Positions 1 through 6,217 are shown, counted from the first letter of the stretch. The stretch is DNA of 6,830 nt from Candidatus Methanoperedentaceae archaeon (GCA_027371625.1 DAHXMQ010000002.1:1-6830); one strand, 5' to 3'. Notes: generated by a model not told the origin, from the letters alone. Numbers and translations are program-made.

Positions 1-217
1 GCAGATACACAATACCATTAAAAAGCACTGCAAGCGGCGGGAAATACCTCGAGTCGATTGAACCCATATACTTCATGCCCAGTTCTTCGATGATGTGCTG
101 GCACGATATGTTCCCCACAAGACCGATGCCCGGAAACCCCACAATAACCAATGGATTCTTTGATTTCAGAGGTTTATTTATGATTTTAACAAAATGCTCT
201 TCCGATTCCCTTGCCAT
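1..217 (-). CDS. PAC2-family protein (proteasome assembly chaperone-like), 5' part only
   Basis: The gene reads leftward and runs off the window edge, so only the first 72 codons are seen. The N-terminus reads MARESEEHFVKIINKP, then a hydrophobic strand and the glycine loop VGFPGIGLVGNI (about residues 27-38), then IIEELGMKYMGSIDSRYFPP. This loop plus 'GSIDSRYFPP' is the signature of archaeal PAC2 / COG2047-type proteins, relatives of eukaryotic proteasome assembly chaperones and of archaeal PbaA/PbaB. Members are cytosolic and thought to help assemble or regulate proteasome-like complexes, but the substrate of this one cannot be told from sequence. The start is well supported: a GGAGGA Shine-Dalgarno (221-226 on the plus strand) sits a few bases before the ATG. 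The gene is divergent from the DP1 operon. Family assignment is fairly sure; exact function is not. Confidence 0.82.
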   Translation of the reverse strand, partial: MARESEEHFVKIINKPLKSKNPLVIVGFPGIGLVGNISCQHIIEELGMKYMGSIDSRYFPPLAVLFNGIVYL

Positions 218-275
218 ATTTCCTCCAGATTGTAATTAGGGCAAGAGTAAATAAAAGCATCGTTTTGGGAGGAAA
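218..275. promoter_or_regulatory. Divergent promoter region between PAC2 and DP1 genes
   Basis: A 58-bp intergenic stretch carries start signals for both directions. The AT-rich stretch around 247-258 (GTAAATAAAAG on plus, CTTTTATTTAC on minus) is the only TATA-like sequence and could serve either gene. On the minus side it lies about 35 bases from the PAC2 ATG. On the plus side it lies only about 25 bases from ATG 276, which would make that start nearly leaderless or favour the in-frame ATG at 309. GGGAGG (267-272) is a strong Shine-Dalgarno-like sequence but is only 3 nt from ATG 276. Promoter assignment is inference. Confidence 0.4.
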
Positions 276-1757
276 ATGTTATCTCAACAAAGGATATATG
301 TTCTGGTGATGGAGACGAGCGAGATTATACAGATTTTTGCCGAGTCAGGCTTCCAGGTGGATCCACAGGCGCTTGATATGATTAAAGGCAAACCTGAGTT
401 AATACAGAATGTCTTAAAATCGCTTGATGGTTCGGTGATGGTTGTGGGAATAGAACATATAAAACCCCTTACCGAATCAACATCTAAAGCCATGATTCTT
501 CCAGAGATGCATCATGCAGAGGAGCCACAAAAACCAGTATTAAGAGACAAAATCCAAAGCCCTGTGACAGTCCTAAAGGACATTACAAACCAGTCCACAT
601 GCATCGGGGAATACACAGAGTTCGTGCGGTATTTCAAGGATCGCTACGATTCGCTTGCCGAGATGCTGCGGAAAAGAATAAGCTCAAGACCGATTGAGAG
701 CATAAAGAAAAGAAATCTGGATACAAGAGAGCCGCTTTCCATAATCGGCATGGTGCTTGATATAAGGGCAACAGCCAATGGTCATAAATTAATCGAGATA
801 GAGGATAAAACAGGAACGATGCCTGTGCTAATCCACAAAGAAAGAGATAAGGAGCTTTTCGATGCTGCAAAGAAAATTCTTCTGGACGAGGTGATAGCGA
901 TTACAGGCACACTTTCTCCCGAAGGCAATCTTATGTTCGCCAATAAAATAACCTTGCCAGATATTCCCAATGTGCAGAAAAACACGCTGAATGAAAGAAA
1001 GGCGAAAGGAAAAGCGGTATTTATTTCCGATATACACGTTGGGAGCAAGACTTTCCTTGAGGATTCGTGGCTGAGGTTTTCGGATTGGCTCGGTGATGAG
1101 GTCGATTACCTTGTTATTGCAGGAGACGTGGTTGACGGCATTGGCGTGTTCCCAAACCAGGATAAGGAGCTTGCGATTTCTGATATCTACGAGCAGTATG
1201 AAAAAGCAGCAGAGTACATAAATGCCCTGCCGAAGCATATTAAAATCATAATCTCGCCGGGAAACCATGATGCAGTGAGGCAGGCTGAACCCCAGCCCCG
1301 TTTTCCAGAGAAAATAACGCGCATGTTCAGGAGCGACATTACCTTTGTGGGAAATCCTGCCACGGTGGATATCGGAGCAAGGGTCTTGATATATCACGGC
1401 AGGTCAATGGACAATATTATTACAAGCATTCCCGGTTATTCCTATGCAGACCCTGTAAAACCCATGGTTGAAATGCTTAAGCTCCGCCACCTTTCACCCA
1501 TTTATGGAGGTCGTGTTTCAATCGCACCCGAACAGAAGGATCATTTCGTGATCGACGACATACCCGATATACTGCATTGCGGGCATGTGCATACGGTGGG
1601 AGTATCGCGCTACAGGGATGTGCTGACCATCAACAGCGGCGCATGGCAGAGCCAGACCGAATACCAGAAAAGAATGAACCTCACGCCAGACCCGGCTAAA
1701 GCCACACTCGTTGACCTCGCAAGTATGGAATACAGAGTTTTGGATTTTTCATGCTGA
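276..1757 (+). CDS. polB: DNA polymerase D (Pol II) small subunit DP1, 3'-5' exonuclease
   Basis: DP1 is the proofreading subunit of the euryarchaeal replicative polymerase PolD, pairing with the large catalytic subunit DP2 (not in this window). Of 493 residues, about 1-145 form the variable N-terminal helical/linker part. About 150-235 is the OB fold (PLSIIGMVLDIRAT...IEIEDKTGTMPVLI...AITGTLSPEGNLMFANKI). From about 245 onward it is a calcineurin-like (Mre11-type) phosphoesterase. All metal/catalytic motifs are present: SDIHVG (D252, H254), AGDVVDG (D284), PGNHDA (N330, H331), YHG (H374) and GHVH (H437, H439), so proofreading activity is expected. The length is normal for the family. Start choice is uncertain: ATG 276 has GGGAGG just 3 nt upstream, while ATG 309 (METSEII...) gives an N-terminus that looks more like other DP1 proteins. 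The gene overlaps the next exonuclease gene by 7 nt, implying one operon. The symbol polB is the name used for archaeal DP1 and does not mean a family-B polymerase. Confidence 0.95.
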   Translation: MLSQQRIYVLVMETSEIIQIFAESGFQVDPQALDMIKGKPELIQNVLKSLDGSVMVVGIEHIKPLTESTSKAMILPEMHHAEEPQKPVLRDKIQSPVTVLKDITNQSTCIGEYTEFVRYFKDRYDSLAEMLRKRISSRPIESIKKRNLDTREPLSIIGMVLDIRATANGHKLIEIEDKTGTMPVLIHKERDKELFDAAKKILLDEVIAITGTLSPEGNLMFANKITLPDIPNVQKNTLNERKAKGKAVFISDIHVGSKTFLEDSWLRFSDWLGDEVDYLVIAGDVVDGIGVFPNQDKELAISDIYEQYEKAAEYINALPKHIKIIISPGNHDAVRQAEPQPRFPEKITRMFRSDITFVGNPATVDIGARVLIYHGRSMDNIITSIPGYSYADPVKPMVEMLKLRHLSPIYGGRVSIAPEQKDHFVIDDIPDILHCGHVHTVGVSRYRDVLTINSGAWQSQTEYQKRMNLTPDPAKATLVDLASMEYRVLDFSC

Positions 1758-2509
1758 ACAACACCTACATCCACATAACCGGCATCGGGGCAGCAACAGA
1801 ACAGAGGATATGGGGATGTGGCATAAGGAACTGGGAAGAACTGCTCGAAAACCACAGTATGATCAAAATGGCAAGGAACAGGAAGCGCCTACTGCTGTCG
1901 GGGATTGCGGAGTCGGTTGAACAGTTGGAAGGCGGGAACCATGTTTATTTCGCAAAGCTGCTCGCATCGAGTCACCAGTGGAGAGCGTATCGGCATTTCA
2001 GGGATGAAACGGCATATATCGACATTGAGACCACTGGGCTTTCGCCGCAGTTCTCAAAAATAACAGTAATCGGAATCTTTGACGGCATGGAAACGAAAAC
2101 ATATATCCGTGGCATCAATCTTCAGGAAGCGCCCGAGGAGCTTTCAAGGTACAAACAGCTTGTGACCTTCAACGGGGCGCGGTTTGACCTTCCTTTCATC
2201 GAACAGGAATTCCCCGGCTTTTTCAATCACCTGCATACAGACCTCATGTATCCATTGAAAAAACTTGGTCTCAGCGGCGGTCTAAAAAATATCGAGCGCA
2301 CGCTTGGACTTTCGAGAAGCGAAGAAACGGCAGGGATAACAGGACTGGATGCTGTTAGATTATGGAAGAGGTACGAGCGCGGGGATGATGAAGCGCTGGA
2401 AGTGCTGATTAAGTACAATGCCGAGGACGTGGAAAATCTTGAGAAGCTCATAGAGATGACGTATCCGAGGATGATTGAGCGGGAGATGGCGTGTATGGTG
2501 AATCGTTGA
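1751..2509 (+). CDS. Helix-hairpin-helix plus RNase H-like DEDD exonuclease (YprB/COG3359-like)
   Basis: A predicted 3'-5' exonuclease of 252 residues. The N-terminus carries a helix-hairpin-helix-like stretch, THITGIGAATEQ-like in form (YIHITGIGAATEQRIW, about 6-21), followed by WEELL, a DNA-binding element typical of COG3359 proteins. The nuclease fold begins near residue 88. ExoI is AYIDIETTGLSP (D91, E93), ExoII is VTFNGARFDLPFI (N141, D146), a further acidic site is HTDLMYP (D164), and ExoIII is YNAEDVENL (Y222, D226). The Tyr-x3-Asp pattern makes it a DEDDy-type enzyme with all four acidic positions present. Substrate (DNA or RNA) cannot be told. The start ATG lies inside the last codons of DP1 (ATGCTGA, 1751-1757) with only a weak Shine-Dalgarno, pointing to translational coupling. 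The tight coupling to the PolD proofreading subunit suggests a role in DNA replication or repair (inference). Confidence 0.88.
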   Translation: MLNNTYIHITGIGAATEQRIWGCGIRNWEELLENHSMIKMARNRKRLLLSGIAESVEQLEGGNHVYFAKLLASSHQWRAYRHFRDETAYIDIETTGLSPQFSKITVIGIFDGMETKTYIRGINLQEAPEELSRYKQLVTFNGARFDLPFIEQEFPGFFNHLHTDLMYPLKKLGLSGGLKNIERTLGLSRSEETAGITGLDAVRLWKRYERGDDEALEVLIKYNAEDVENLEKLIEMTYPRMIEREMACMVNR

Positions 2510-2514
2510 AGAGC

Positions 2515-2541
2515 TTATTTAAAAAATATTTCTCTTTCTTA
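2515..2541 (+). terminator. Possible T-rich terminator of the DP1-exonuclease operon
   Basis: Immediately after the exonuclease stop, the plus strand reads TTATTT, an A-run, then ATTTCTCTTTCTT. Archaeal transcription often ends at such T-rich tracts without a hairpin. Only 9 bp separate the stops of the two convergent genes, so any terminator for this operon must lie inside the 3' coding end of the surface-protein gene. This rests on base composition alone. Confidence 0.3.
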
Positions 2542-4255
2542 AAAATATTGTATATGCAATATATAACCCAGCTAAAGCAAATATTACTTCAAACGAAGGA
2601 ATTGCTGATGGGGGTTTAATTTCGCTAGATAACGAATCAGCTTTTCCAAGCTCTGTGTATGCGTTCTGCAAAGAAATTAAGGCTTCAGAATATTTATTAT
2701 TGTCTGCATATGATTTTGCATTGCCCATTAAATTAGAAGCATTATCTAGACTTTTCTTTGCGTCATCTAAATTCTGCTTTTCTGTAATGTAAACATCACC
2801 AGTTATTTTCGTTTTGGATTCTTCCAGAGTCTTTGCAGCAGCATTATAATTATTGCTGACAGTAGAATATTTATTAGCAATTTTATCAAGAGCAGCAGAG
2901 GCCATCTTATTTTGAACATCGTTTAAAATAGTAACGTCTTTCTCAGTTATGTCTAATGATTTTTCAGAATACGATTTACTCTCGGTTAGTTCTTTATTTT
3001 CATACCTTGTACTTGCCTGATCCAATTCTGCTTTTGCATCGACAAGTGTTGAAGAAACCGTGTCTAATTCTTTATTAAAATCTGAAACTTCAACGCCAAT
3101 GCTGGAAAGCGGAGCCATTGCTTCTTTGGTTTTATCCACCGTATAAACCACGTTATTATAAGTTGTTTGCGCGGCATCTAACTTTGATTTGGTTTGTCCA
3201 CCCATGGTTGCATAATCATCTTTAGCCTTGTTAGCAGTTGACTTCGCACTACCTGCTGCCGCAAGGGCATCGTTGGCGTAAGATTCAGCTTGATTTGCAC
3301 TTGTCTTTGCATCATTCCAATTTAAGTTCGTAAAATATGTGTTTGCTTCATTATACGATGTTTTTGCTGAATCTAATTTAGAAATGGTAGTATCTAAAGA
3401 CGCCTGTGCTGAACTTACATCAGCGCCAAAATTTTTTGCATCATTTACTGCATTCTGTGCATCCGCTTCGGAGGTGCTGGCTGAATCTAAAACATTTTTA
3501 GCATTCGTTATAGCAGCCTGTGCAGCATCTTTTGCAGACTGTTGTGTTATCTTTACCTGATTCGCCAATGTATATGCATCATCTGCGTCGCTTTTAGCCG
3601 AATCTGCCGAAGATTTAGCGTCATTAGCATTACTCGTTGCTTGGTCGTAATTTGAGGAAGAGTAATACGAACTTGCAGAAGACATTTTACTTTGGGCGGT
3701 CAGCATAGAATTTTGAGCATTAGATAACTTGCTCTGTGCTAAAGTAAGATCGCCTCCAAGACTCTTTGCATCATTTATTACATTTTGAGCATTGGTTATG
3801 CTGGATTGCGCTGAACTGATAGAACTCTGCGCAGAGTTTATTGCTTGACTTGCAATGTATTTTGGATTTTCGGTATAGGTCAAGGTGAAGGAGGTACTTT
3901 TGTAAATTTTTGTTGGGTCATTTGTATCATAGCAATAAGAACTAACTGTGTGCTGTGAACTTCCTGTCCCGCTCCCCCATGCTGGAGCATAAACTGTAGC
4001 AGAAAAACTTGCTGTGGCTCCTGATTTGACCACATATTCGCTTGACCAAGACCCTGAATCTATCATAACAGCACATACGCCATTATACCACCAATTATTA
4101 TTTGTAATCGAAAATGAAACGGTAGCACTATCTCCTGTATATATCGGAGAAGGGTTTGGTATTGTGCTAAGAGTATAGGAGATAGCTGCAAGGGCGCTTC
4201 CAGATAATAATAAAATACTTATTAGAGCCAATATTGTTTTTCTTACGGTATTCAT
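2519..4255 (-). CDS. Secreted, membrane-anchored coiled-coil surface protein with PGF-CTERM-like tail
   Basis: A 578-residue exported protein of no recognised family. From the ATG at 4255 it has a signal peptide (MNTVRKTI, a hydrophobic core LALISILLL, and an ALA-A cleavage site). A beta-rich, Ig/CARDB-like head of about 110 residues follows (TIPNPSPIYTGDSATVSFSITNN...), with two cysteines that could form a disulfide. Next come about 410 residues rich in Ala, Ser, Asn, Lys and Asp, almost certainly helical or coiled-coil, in four degenerate repeats. The C-terminus is PPSAIPSFEVIFALAGL, a hydrophobic segment and RKRNIF: the layout of a PGF-CTERM archaeosortase signal, with Ser for Gly. Start choice: an upstream in-frame ATG at 4285 would add ten residues before the signal peptide, but it lies only ~10 bp from the TATA box, too close to be transcribed. 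ATG 4255 has GGTGG 5 nt upstream and lies ~40 bp from the TATA box. It likely stands out from the cell surface as a stalk or adhesin (inference). The gene is more AT-rich than the DP1 operon. Confidence 0.85.
   Translation of the reverse strand: MNTVRKTILALISILLLSGSALAAISYTLSTIPNPSPIYTGDSATVSFSITNNNWWYNGVCAVMIDSGSWSSEYVVKSGATASFSATVYAPAWGSGTGSSQHTVSSYCYDTNDPTKIYKSTSFTLTYTENPKYIASQAINSAQSSISSAQSSITNAQNVINDAKSLGGDLTLAQSKLSNAQNSMLTAQSKMSSASSYYSSSNYDQATSNANDAKSSADSAKSDADDAYTLANQVKITQQSAKDAAQAAITNAKNVLDSASTSEADAQNAVNDAKNFGADVSSAQASLDTTISKLDSAKTSYNEANTYFTNLNWNDAKTSANQAESYANDALAAAGSAKSTANKAKDDYATMGGQTKSKLDAAQTTYNNVVYTVDKTKEAMAPLSSIGVEVSDFNKELDTVSSTLVDAKAELDQASTRYENKELTESKSYSEKSLDITEKDVTILNDVQNKMASAALDKIANKYSTVSNNYNAAAKTLEESKTKITGDVYITEKQNLDDAKKSLDNASNLMGNAKSYADNNKYSEALISLQNAYTELGKADSLSSEIKPPSAIPSFEVIFALAGLYIAYTIFLRKRNIF
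2618..3856 (-). repeat. Four degenerate ~100-residue helical repeats within the surface protein
   Basis: Numbering residues from the upstream ATG (4285), four related units start near 144, 250, 365 and 464. Landmarks that recur: NDAKSLGGD (171) and NDAKNFGAD (281), matched more loosely by LSSIGVEV (393) and KTKITGDV (491). Each landmark is followed ~30 residues later by an aromatic-rich turn: SSYYSSSNYDQA, NTYFTNLNWNDA, STRYENKELTES, KSYADNNKYSEA. Each turn is then followed by another Ala/Ser-rich helix. Units 1 and 2 are closest to each other. This suggests old tandem duplication of a two-helix unit. The alignment was made by eye and the borders are approximate. Confidence 0.65.
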
Positions 4256-4289
4256 TATACCACCAATCTTAATCACATAATACATTCAC

Positions 4290-4307
4290 TCTTATAAATC
4301 TTTCTTA
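4290..4307 (-). promoter_or_regulatory. TATA box/BRE for the surface-protein gene
   Basis: On the minus strand this reads AAGAAAG followed by ATTTATAAG, a good archaeal purine-rich BRE plus TATA box. A start of transcription about 25 bases downstream (near 4270) would give a short leader containing the GGTGG Shine-Dalgarno and the ATG at 4255. It would exclude the ATG at 4285. Recognised by eye. Confidence 0.6.
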
Positions 4308-4311
4308 GTAC

Positions 4312-4322
4312 GATTATAAAAG
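4312..4322 (+). promoter_or_regulatory. TATA box for the winged-helix regulator gene
   Basis: CGATTATAAAAG on the plus strand is a plausible TATA box, with transcription expected to begin near 4343-4348. That is just upstream of ATG 4354 and about 35 bases before ATG 4380. It faces away from the surface-protein TATA box with only ~12 bp between the two, so a bound regulator could occlude both. The 7-bp motif ATTCACT occurs on both sides (4285-4291 and 4332-4338), a weak candidate operator half-site. Confidence 0.5.
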
Positions 4323-4379
4323 CTAACTCTGATTCACTTACTTATTTTTCATTATGTTAAAAAGACTTCCCAAGCCTGC

Positions 4380-4658
4380 ATGCATTTATTACAAAAAAAA
4401 TTCCTTATCGATATTATAATAGCTTTAAAAGAAGAGCCGCTTGCGTTTAACGAGATTCAAGACAAACTTAAAATTTACTCGGATACGCTATCAAGAAGAA
4501 TCAAAGAGCTTGAAAATTTGGGTGTTATTGAAGCCTCAATTACACAAGAAGAAACAAGGAAAAGAGTAAGATACAGGCTTACTGGAAAAGGGACTAAAAT
4601 GGCTACCTTACTTAGTGAGGCTATAAAAGCATTAGAGGCGGCTGAAAAATTATTATAA
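4380..4658 (+). CDS. Winged-helix transcriptional regulator, HxlR-like (start or frame uncertain)
   Basis: A 92-residue protein that is nearly all winged-helix DNA-binding domain. A first helix (about 5-18) is followed by LAFNEIQDKLKIYSDTLSRRI (helix-turn-helix, about 21-41, with the recognition helix near 34-45), LENLGVIEASI, a charged wing (QEETRKRVRYRLTGKG, 56-71), and a C-terminal helix (ATLLSEAIKALEAAEKLL) suited to dimerisation. The FNEI...L..R.KELE..GVI...YRLT.KG pattern matches HxlR/ArsR-like regulators. ATG 4380 has no Shine-Dalgarno and is not placed for leaderless starting. ATG 4354 sits just after the predicted transcription start but is in another frame (MLKRLPKPACIYYKK...). One extra A in the A8 tract at 4393-4400 would fuse that start to KFLIDIIIALKEE... 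and give ~101 residues. The stop codon TAA straddles the IS boundary. It probably regulates the divergent surface-protein gene and itself (inference from layout). Confidence 0.75.
   Translation: MHLLQKKFLIDIIIALKEEPLAFNEIQDKLKIYSDTLSRRIKELENLGVIEASITQEETRKRVRYRLTGKGTKMATLLSEAIKALEAAEKLL
4652..4656 (+). repeat. Target-site duplication ATTAT (left copy)
   Basis: The five bases directly outside the right terminal repeat of the IS1634-like element are ATTAT, identical to those outside the other end (6218-6222). Five to six bp is the duplication size usual for IS1634-family insertions. The sequence is AT-rich, so chance is possible, but it abuts both independently defined ends. Confidence 0.7.
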
Positions 4659-4687
4659 ACCTTAACTCCGCAATTTTTTAGGGAATA
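4657..4687 (-). repeat. Right terminal inverted repeat (IRR) of the IS1634-like element
   Basis: It reads inward from the tip as AAACCTTAACTCCGC, then an AT-rich stretch and TAGGGAATA. It includes the last codons of the transposase: the stop TAA at 4664-4662 lies inside the repeat. Its outer 15 bases are identical to the right end of the older remnant (6408-6422). Confidence 0.75.
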
Positions 4688-6077
4688 TATTCATATCCAA
4701 TGCTTCTGCCAACTTTAAAACCTTATTTGGTATCTCACTCAATTTCTTCTTTTTACCAAGATTGATTTCATACACTTTTGAAAGTTCCAATAAAACCTCA
4801 TTTACGGAAACTTTGTCTATGAGTTTCGCTTTTCGTAATAAGTTGAGGGTTTTATAATATAGATAGAGGGATAAGAATGAAATAAAGAAATAGCCACGGA
4901 GTGCGTCATCATCGTCCAGATATGTCTTATCATTTTCCAGTTCATTCTTAAGAGCATCAAATGCAACCTCAATGTTTTCCCTATCTTTCCACATCAAAAA
5001 TATTATCTCTCCACCCGCATCTCTATTTGAGAGGATTGCAATTTTGCCGAATTTTTTGGACTCTTCTTTATACTCTTCTATAGTTCTCTTTTTTTCGTCC
5101 ATCATTTGGATGAAAGTTGTTTCTTCTTCAGCCCTCAATTTTACATCCTCAAACAAATAAAGAAAATTTGTGCCAATTCGTTTTCTGCCCCATTTTATTC
5201 CTCTTTTTCTGTATGGAAAAGTGTAATCAAGTTTCTGGTCATAATCGATCTCTTTGAAATTTCTTTTTAAAGGAAGAATAAAATTGAAATCGAACTCGGT
5301 CAACAAATCAGGAACGACATAAGAAGCAAATCCTCGGTCAATAACCACAGTGCTATCTTTGGCATGCACTTCATCGATCACGGTTCGTAATGCCTTTACA
5401 TCCCTCACGGAGCAAGGTAATGGTTTTAGCAAAACTGGTAATTGTTTATCCATTGAAAAAAACAGCATGAAGTTCACTTGTTTCAAATAGAGGTGGTCAG
5501 CATTATGTCCTTTCTCTGCATATTGCAGATTTTCCGAATAGGAAAAAATGGAACTCAGATCGAATATCAGCGTTTTGCTGTCAACCATTAATTCATCGAA
5601 AAATTCTTTTTGTGAAGCATAGTCCTTTCCAATATCTCTCAGGACTTCGCTTATGGTATTTGGAGAAAGAGATGCATCAATCTTTTGTGAAATATGCAAT
5701 TTTTCCCATCGGCTTTTTATCAATCTTAACGGCAAAGGCTGTATGGTTTTTACTATGGAGCATGCAATGACCTCTTTCCATCTATCATAAAAAGATTTTT
5801 TCAAGGGTTCTATTATATCCTTTGCCAGAAGATGAAGGAACTCCGAGTTGCCATATTCGAATATGCTTCTGACATCGTTCGATTTTTCCTTTTCAATCAC
5901 GCCTTTTGGAGTGGTTCTTCCGATATAATCCGAGAACTTTTTTATCTTTTTTTCTTTTTTGTCCCACCATGTGGTTGAATGATACAGGTAAAAGTTGTTA
6001 TTCAGTTTCTTGACTTCTAATGGCAGTTTTCTCTTTTCTTTTTCTTTTTGTAATATCTCCAATACCCATTGTTCCAT
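4662..6077 (-). CDS. IS1634-family DDE transposase (IS4 group)
   Basis: It catalyses cut-and-paste movement of the surrounding element. Numbered from an upstream in-frame TTG (6104), it has 480 residues; I prefer the first ATG at 6077, giving 471. The catalytic triad is readable: D182 (LIFDLSSIFSYS), D256 (VVIDRGFAS) and E379. The last sits in WKDRENIEVAFDALK, which matches the IS4-group Y-(2)-R-(3)-E-(6)-K signature with W372 in place of Tyr (R375, E379, K386). The N-terminal 100 or so residues resemble the usual IS1634 DNA-binding part (FYLYHSTTWWDKKEKKIKKFSDYIGR). No frameshift or stop is seen, so it may be active. A TATA-like sequence (TTTTATAAT, 6094-6102 minus strand) lies ~25 bp before ATG 6077, suggesting a leaderless transcript. 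A palindrome between them may be an autoregulatory site. Confidence 0.9.
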   Translation of the reverse strand: MEQWVLEILQKEKEKRKLPLEVKKLNNNFYLYHSTTWWDKKEKKIKKFSDYIGRTTPKGVIEKEKSNDVRSIFEYGNSEFLHLLAKDIIEPLKKSFYDRWKEVIACSIVKTIQPLPLRLIKSRWEKLHISQKIDASLSPNTISEVLRDIGKDYASQKEFFDELMVDSKTLIFDLSSIFSYSENLQYAEKGHNADHLYLKQVNFMLFFSMDKQLPVLLKPLPCSVRDVKALRTVIDEVHAKDSTVVIDRGFASYVVPDLLTEFDFNFILPLKRNFKEIDYDQKLDYTFPYRKRGIKWGRKRIGTNFLYLFEDVKLRAEEETTFIQMMDEKKRTIEEYKEESKKFGKIAILSNRDAGGEIIFLMWKDRENIEVAFDALKNELENDKTYLDDDDALRGYFFISFLSLYLYYKTLNLLRKAKLIDKVSVNEVLLELSKVYEINLGKKKKLSEIPNKVLKLAEALDMNIFPKKLRS

Positions 6078-6078
6078 A

Positions 6079-6102
6079 TATACCCTATAGGGATTATAAA
6101 AC
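6079..6102 (-). promoter_or_regulatory. Transposase promoter with palindrome CCCTATAGGG
   Basis: TATA-like TTTTATAAT (6094-6102) is followed by the perfect 10-bp palindrome CCCTATAGGG (6083-6092) just before the ATG at 6077. The 11-bp sequence TATACCCTATA (6079-6089) recurs exactly and in the same orientation at 6187-6197, in the inner part of the left terminal repeat. A protein that binds the IS end could therefore also bind and repress this promoter (inference). Confidence 0.45.
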
Positions 6103-6186
6103 AATAAGTCTTTTGGTCAATATGATTGTTCTGAAAACAGGTATGATAGATGGGAAAACTATATGATATGTCTTAAAAAACAGGAT

Positions 6187-6217
6187 TATACCCTATAATT
6201 TTGCGAAGGTTGGGTTT
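6187..6217 (+). repeat. Left terminal inverted repeat (IRL) of the IS1634-like element
   Basis: Read inward on the minus strand: AAACCCAACCTTCGC, then an AT-rich stretch and TAGGGTATA. It matches IRR at 11 of the outer 15 and 12 of the next 16 positions. The tip AAACC and the block CGCAA...TAGGG are the conserved parts. Confidence 0.7.

Larger units (their letters stand above)
4657..6217 (-). mobile_element. Complete IS1634-like insertion sequence, 1,561 bp
   Basis: The element has all expected parts: one DDE transposase gene filling most of it, imperfect 31-bp terminal inverted repeats (4657-4687 and 6187-6217, 23 of 31 positions matching by eye), and a 5-bp duplication ATTAT on both flanks. 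The length fits the IS1634 family (IS4 group). It is visibly more AT-rich than the DP1 operon. The transposase is intact, so the copy may be active. The insertion fell at the last codon of the winged-helix gene without altering its protein and split that locus from an older fragment of a related element. Confidence 0.85.

Noticed and set aside
828..1397. Long open frame on the minus strand inside DP1 (189 codons)
   Set aside because: It lies wholly opposite the well-supported DP1 catalytic domain, and its translation shows no domain or plausible start signals. It is a shadow of DP1 codon usage.
3339..3560. Plus-strand open frame opposite the surface-protein repeats
   Set aside because: The Ala/Ser-rich repeats produce open antisense frames by composition. 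No ribosome site or family resemblance is seen.
4972..5160. Plus-strand open frame opposite the transposase
   Set aside because: It is antisense to the DDE domain, with a hydrophobic Ser/Phe-rich translation typical of reading the complement of Lys/Glu-rich codons.
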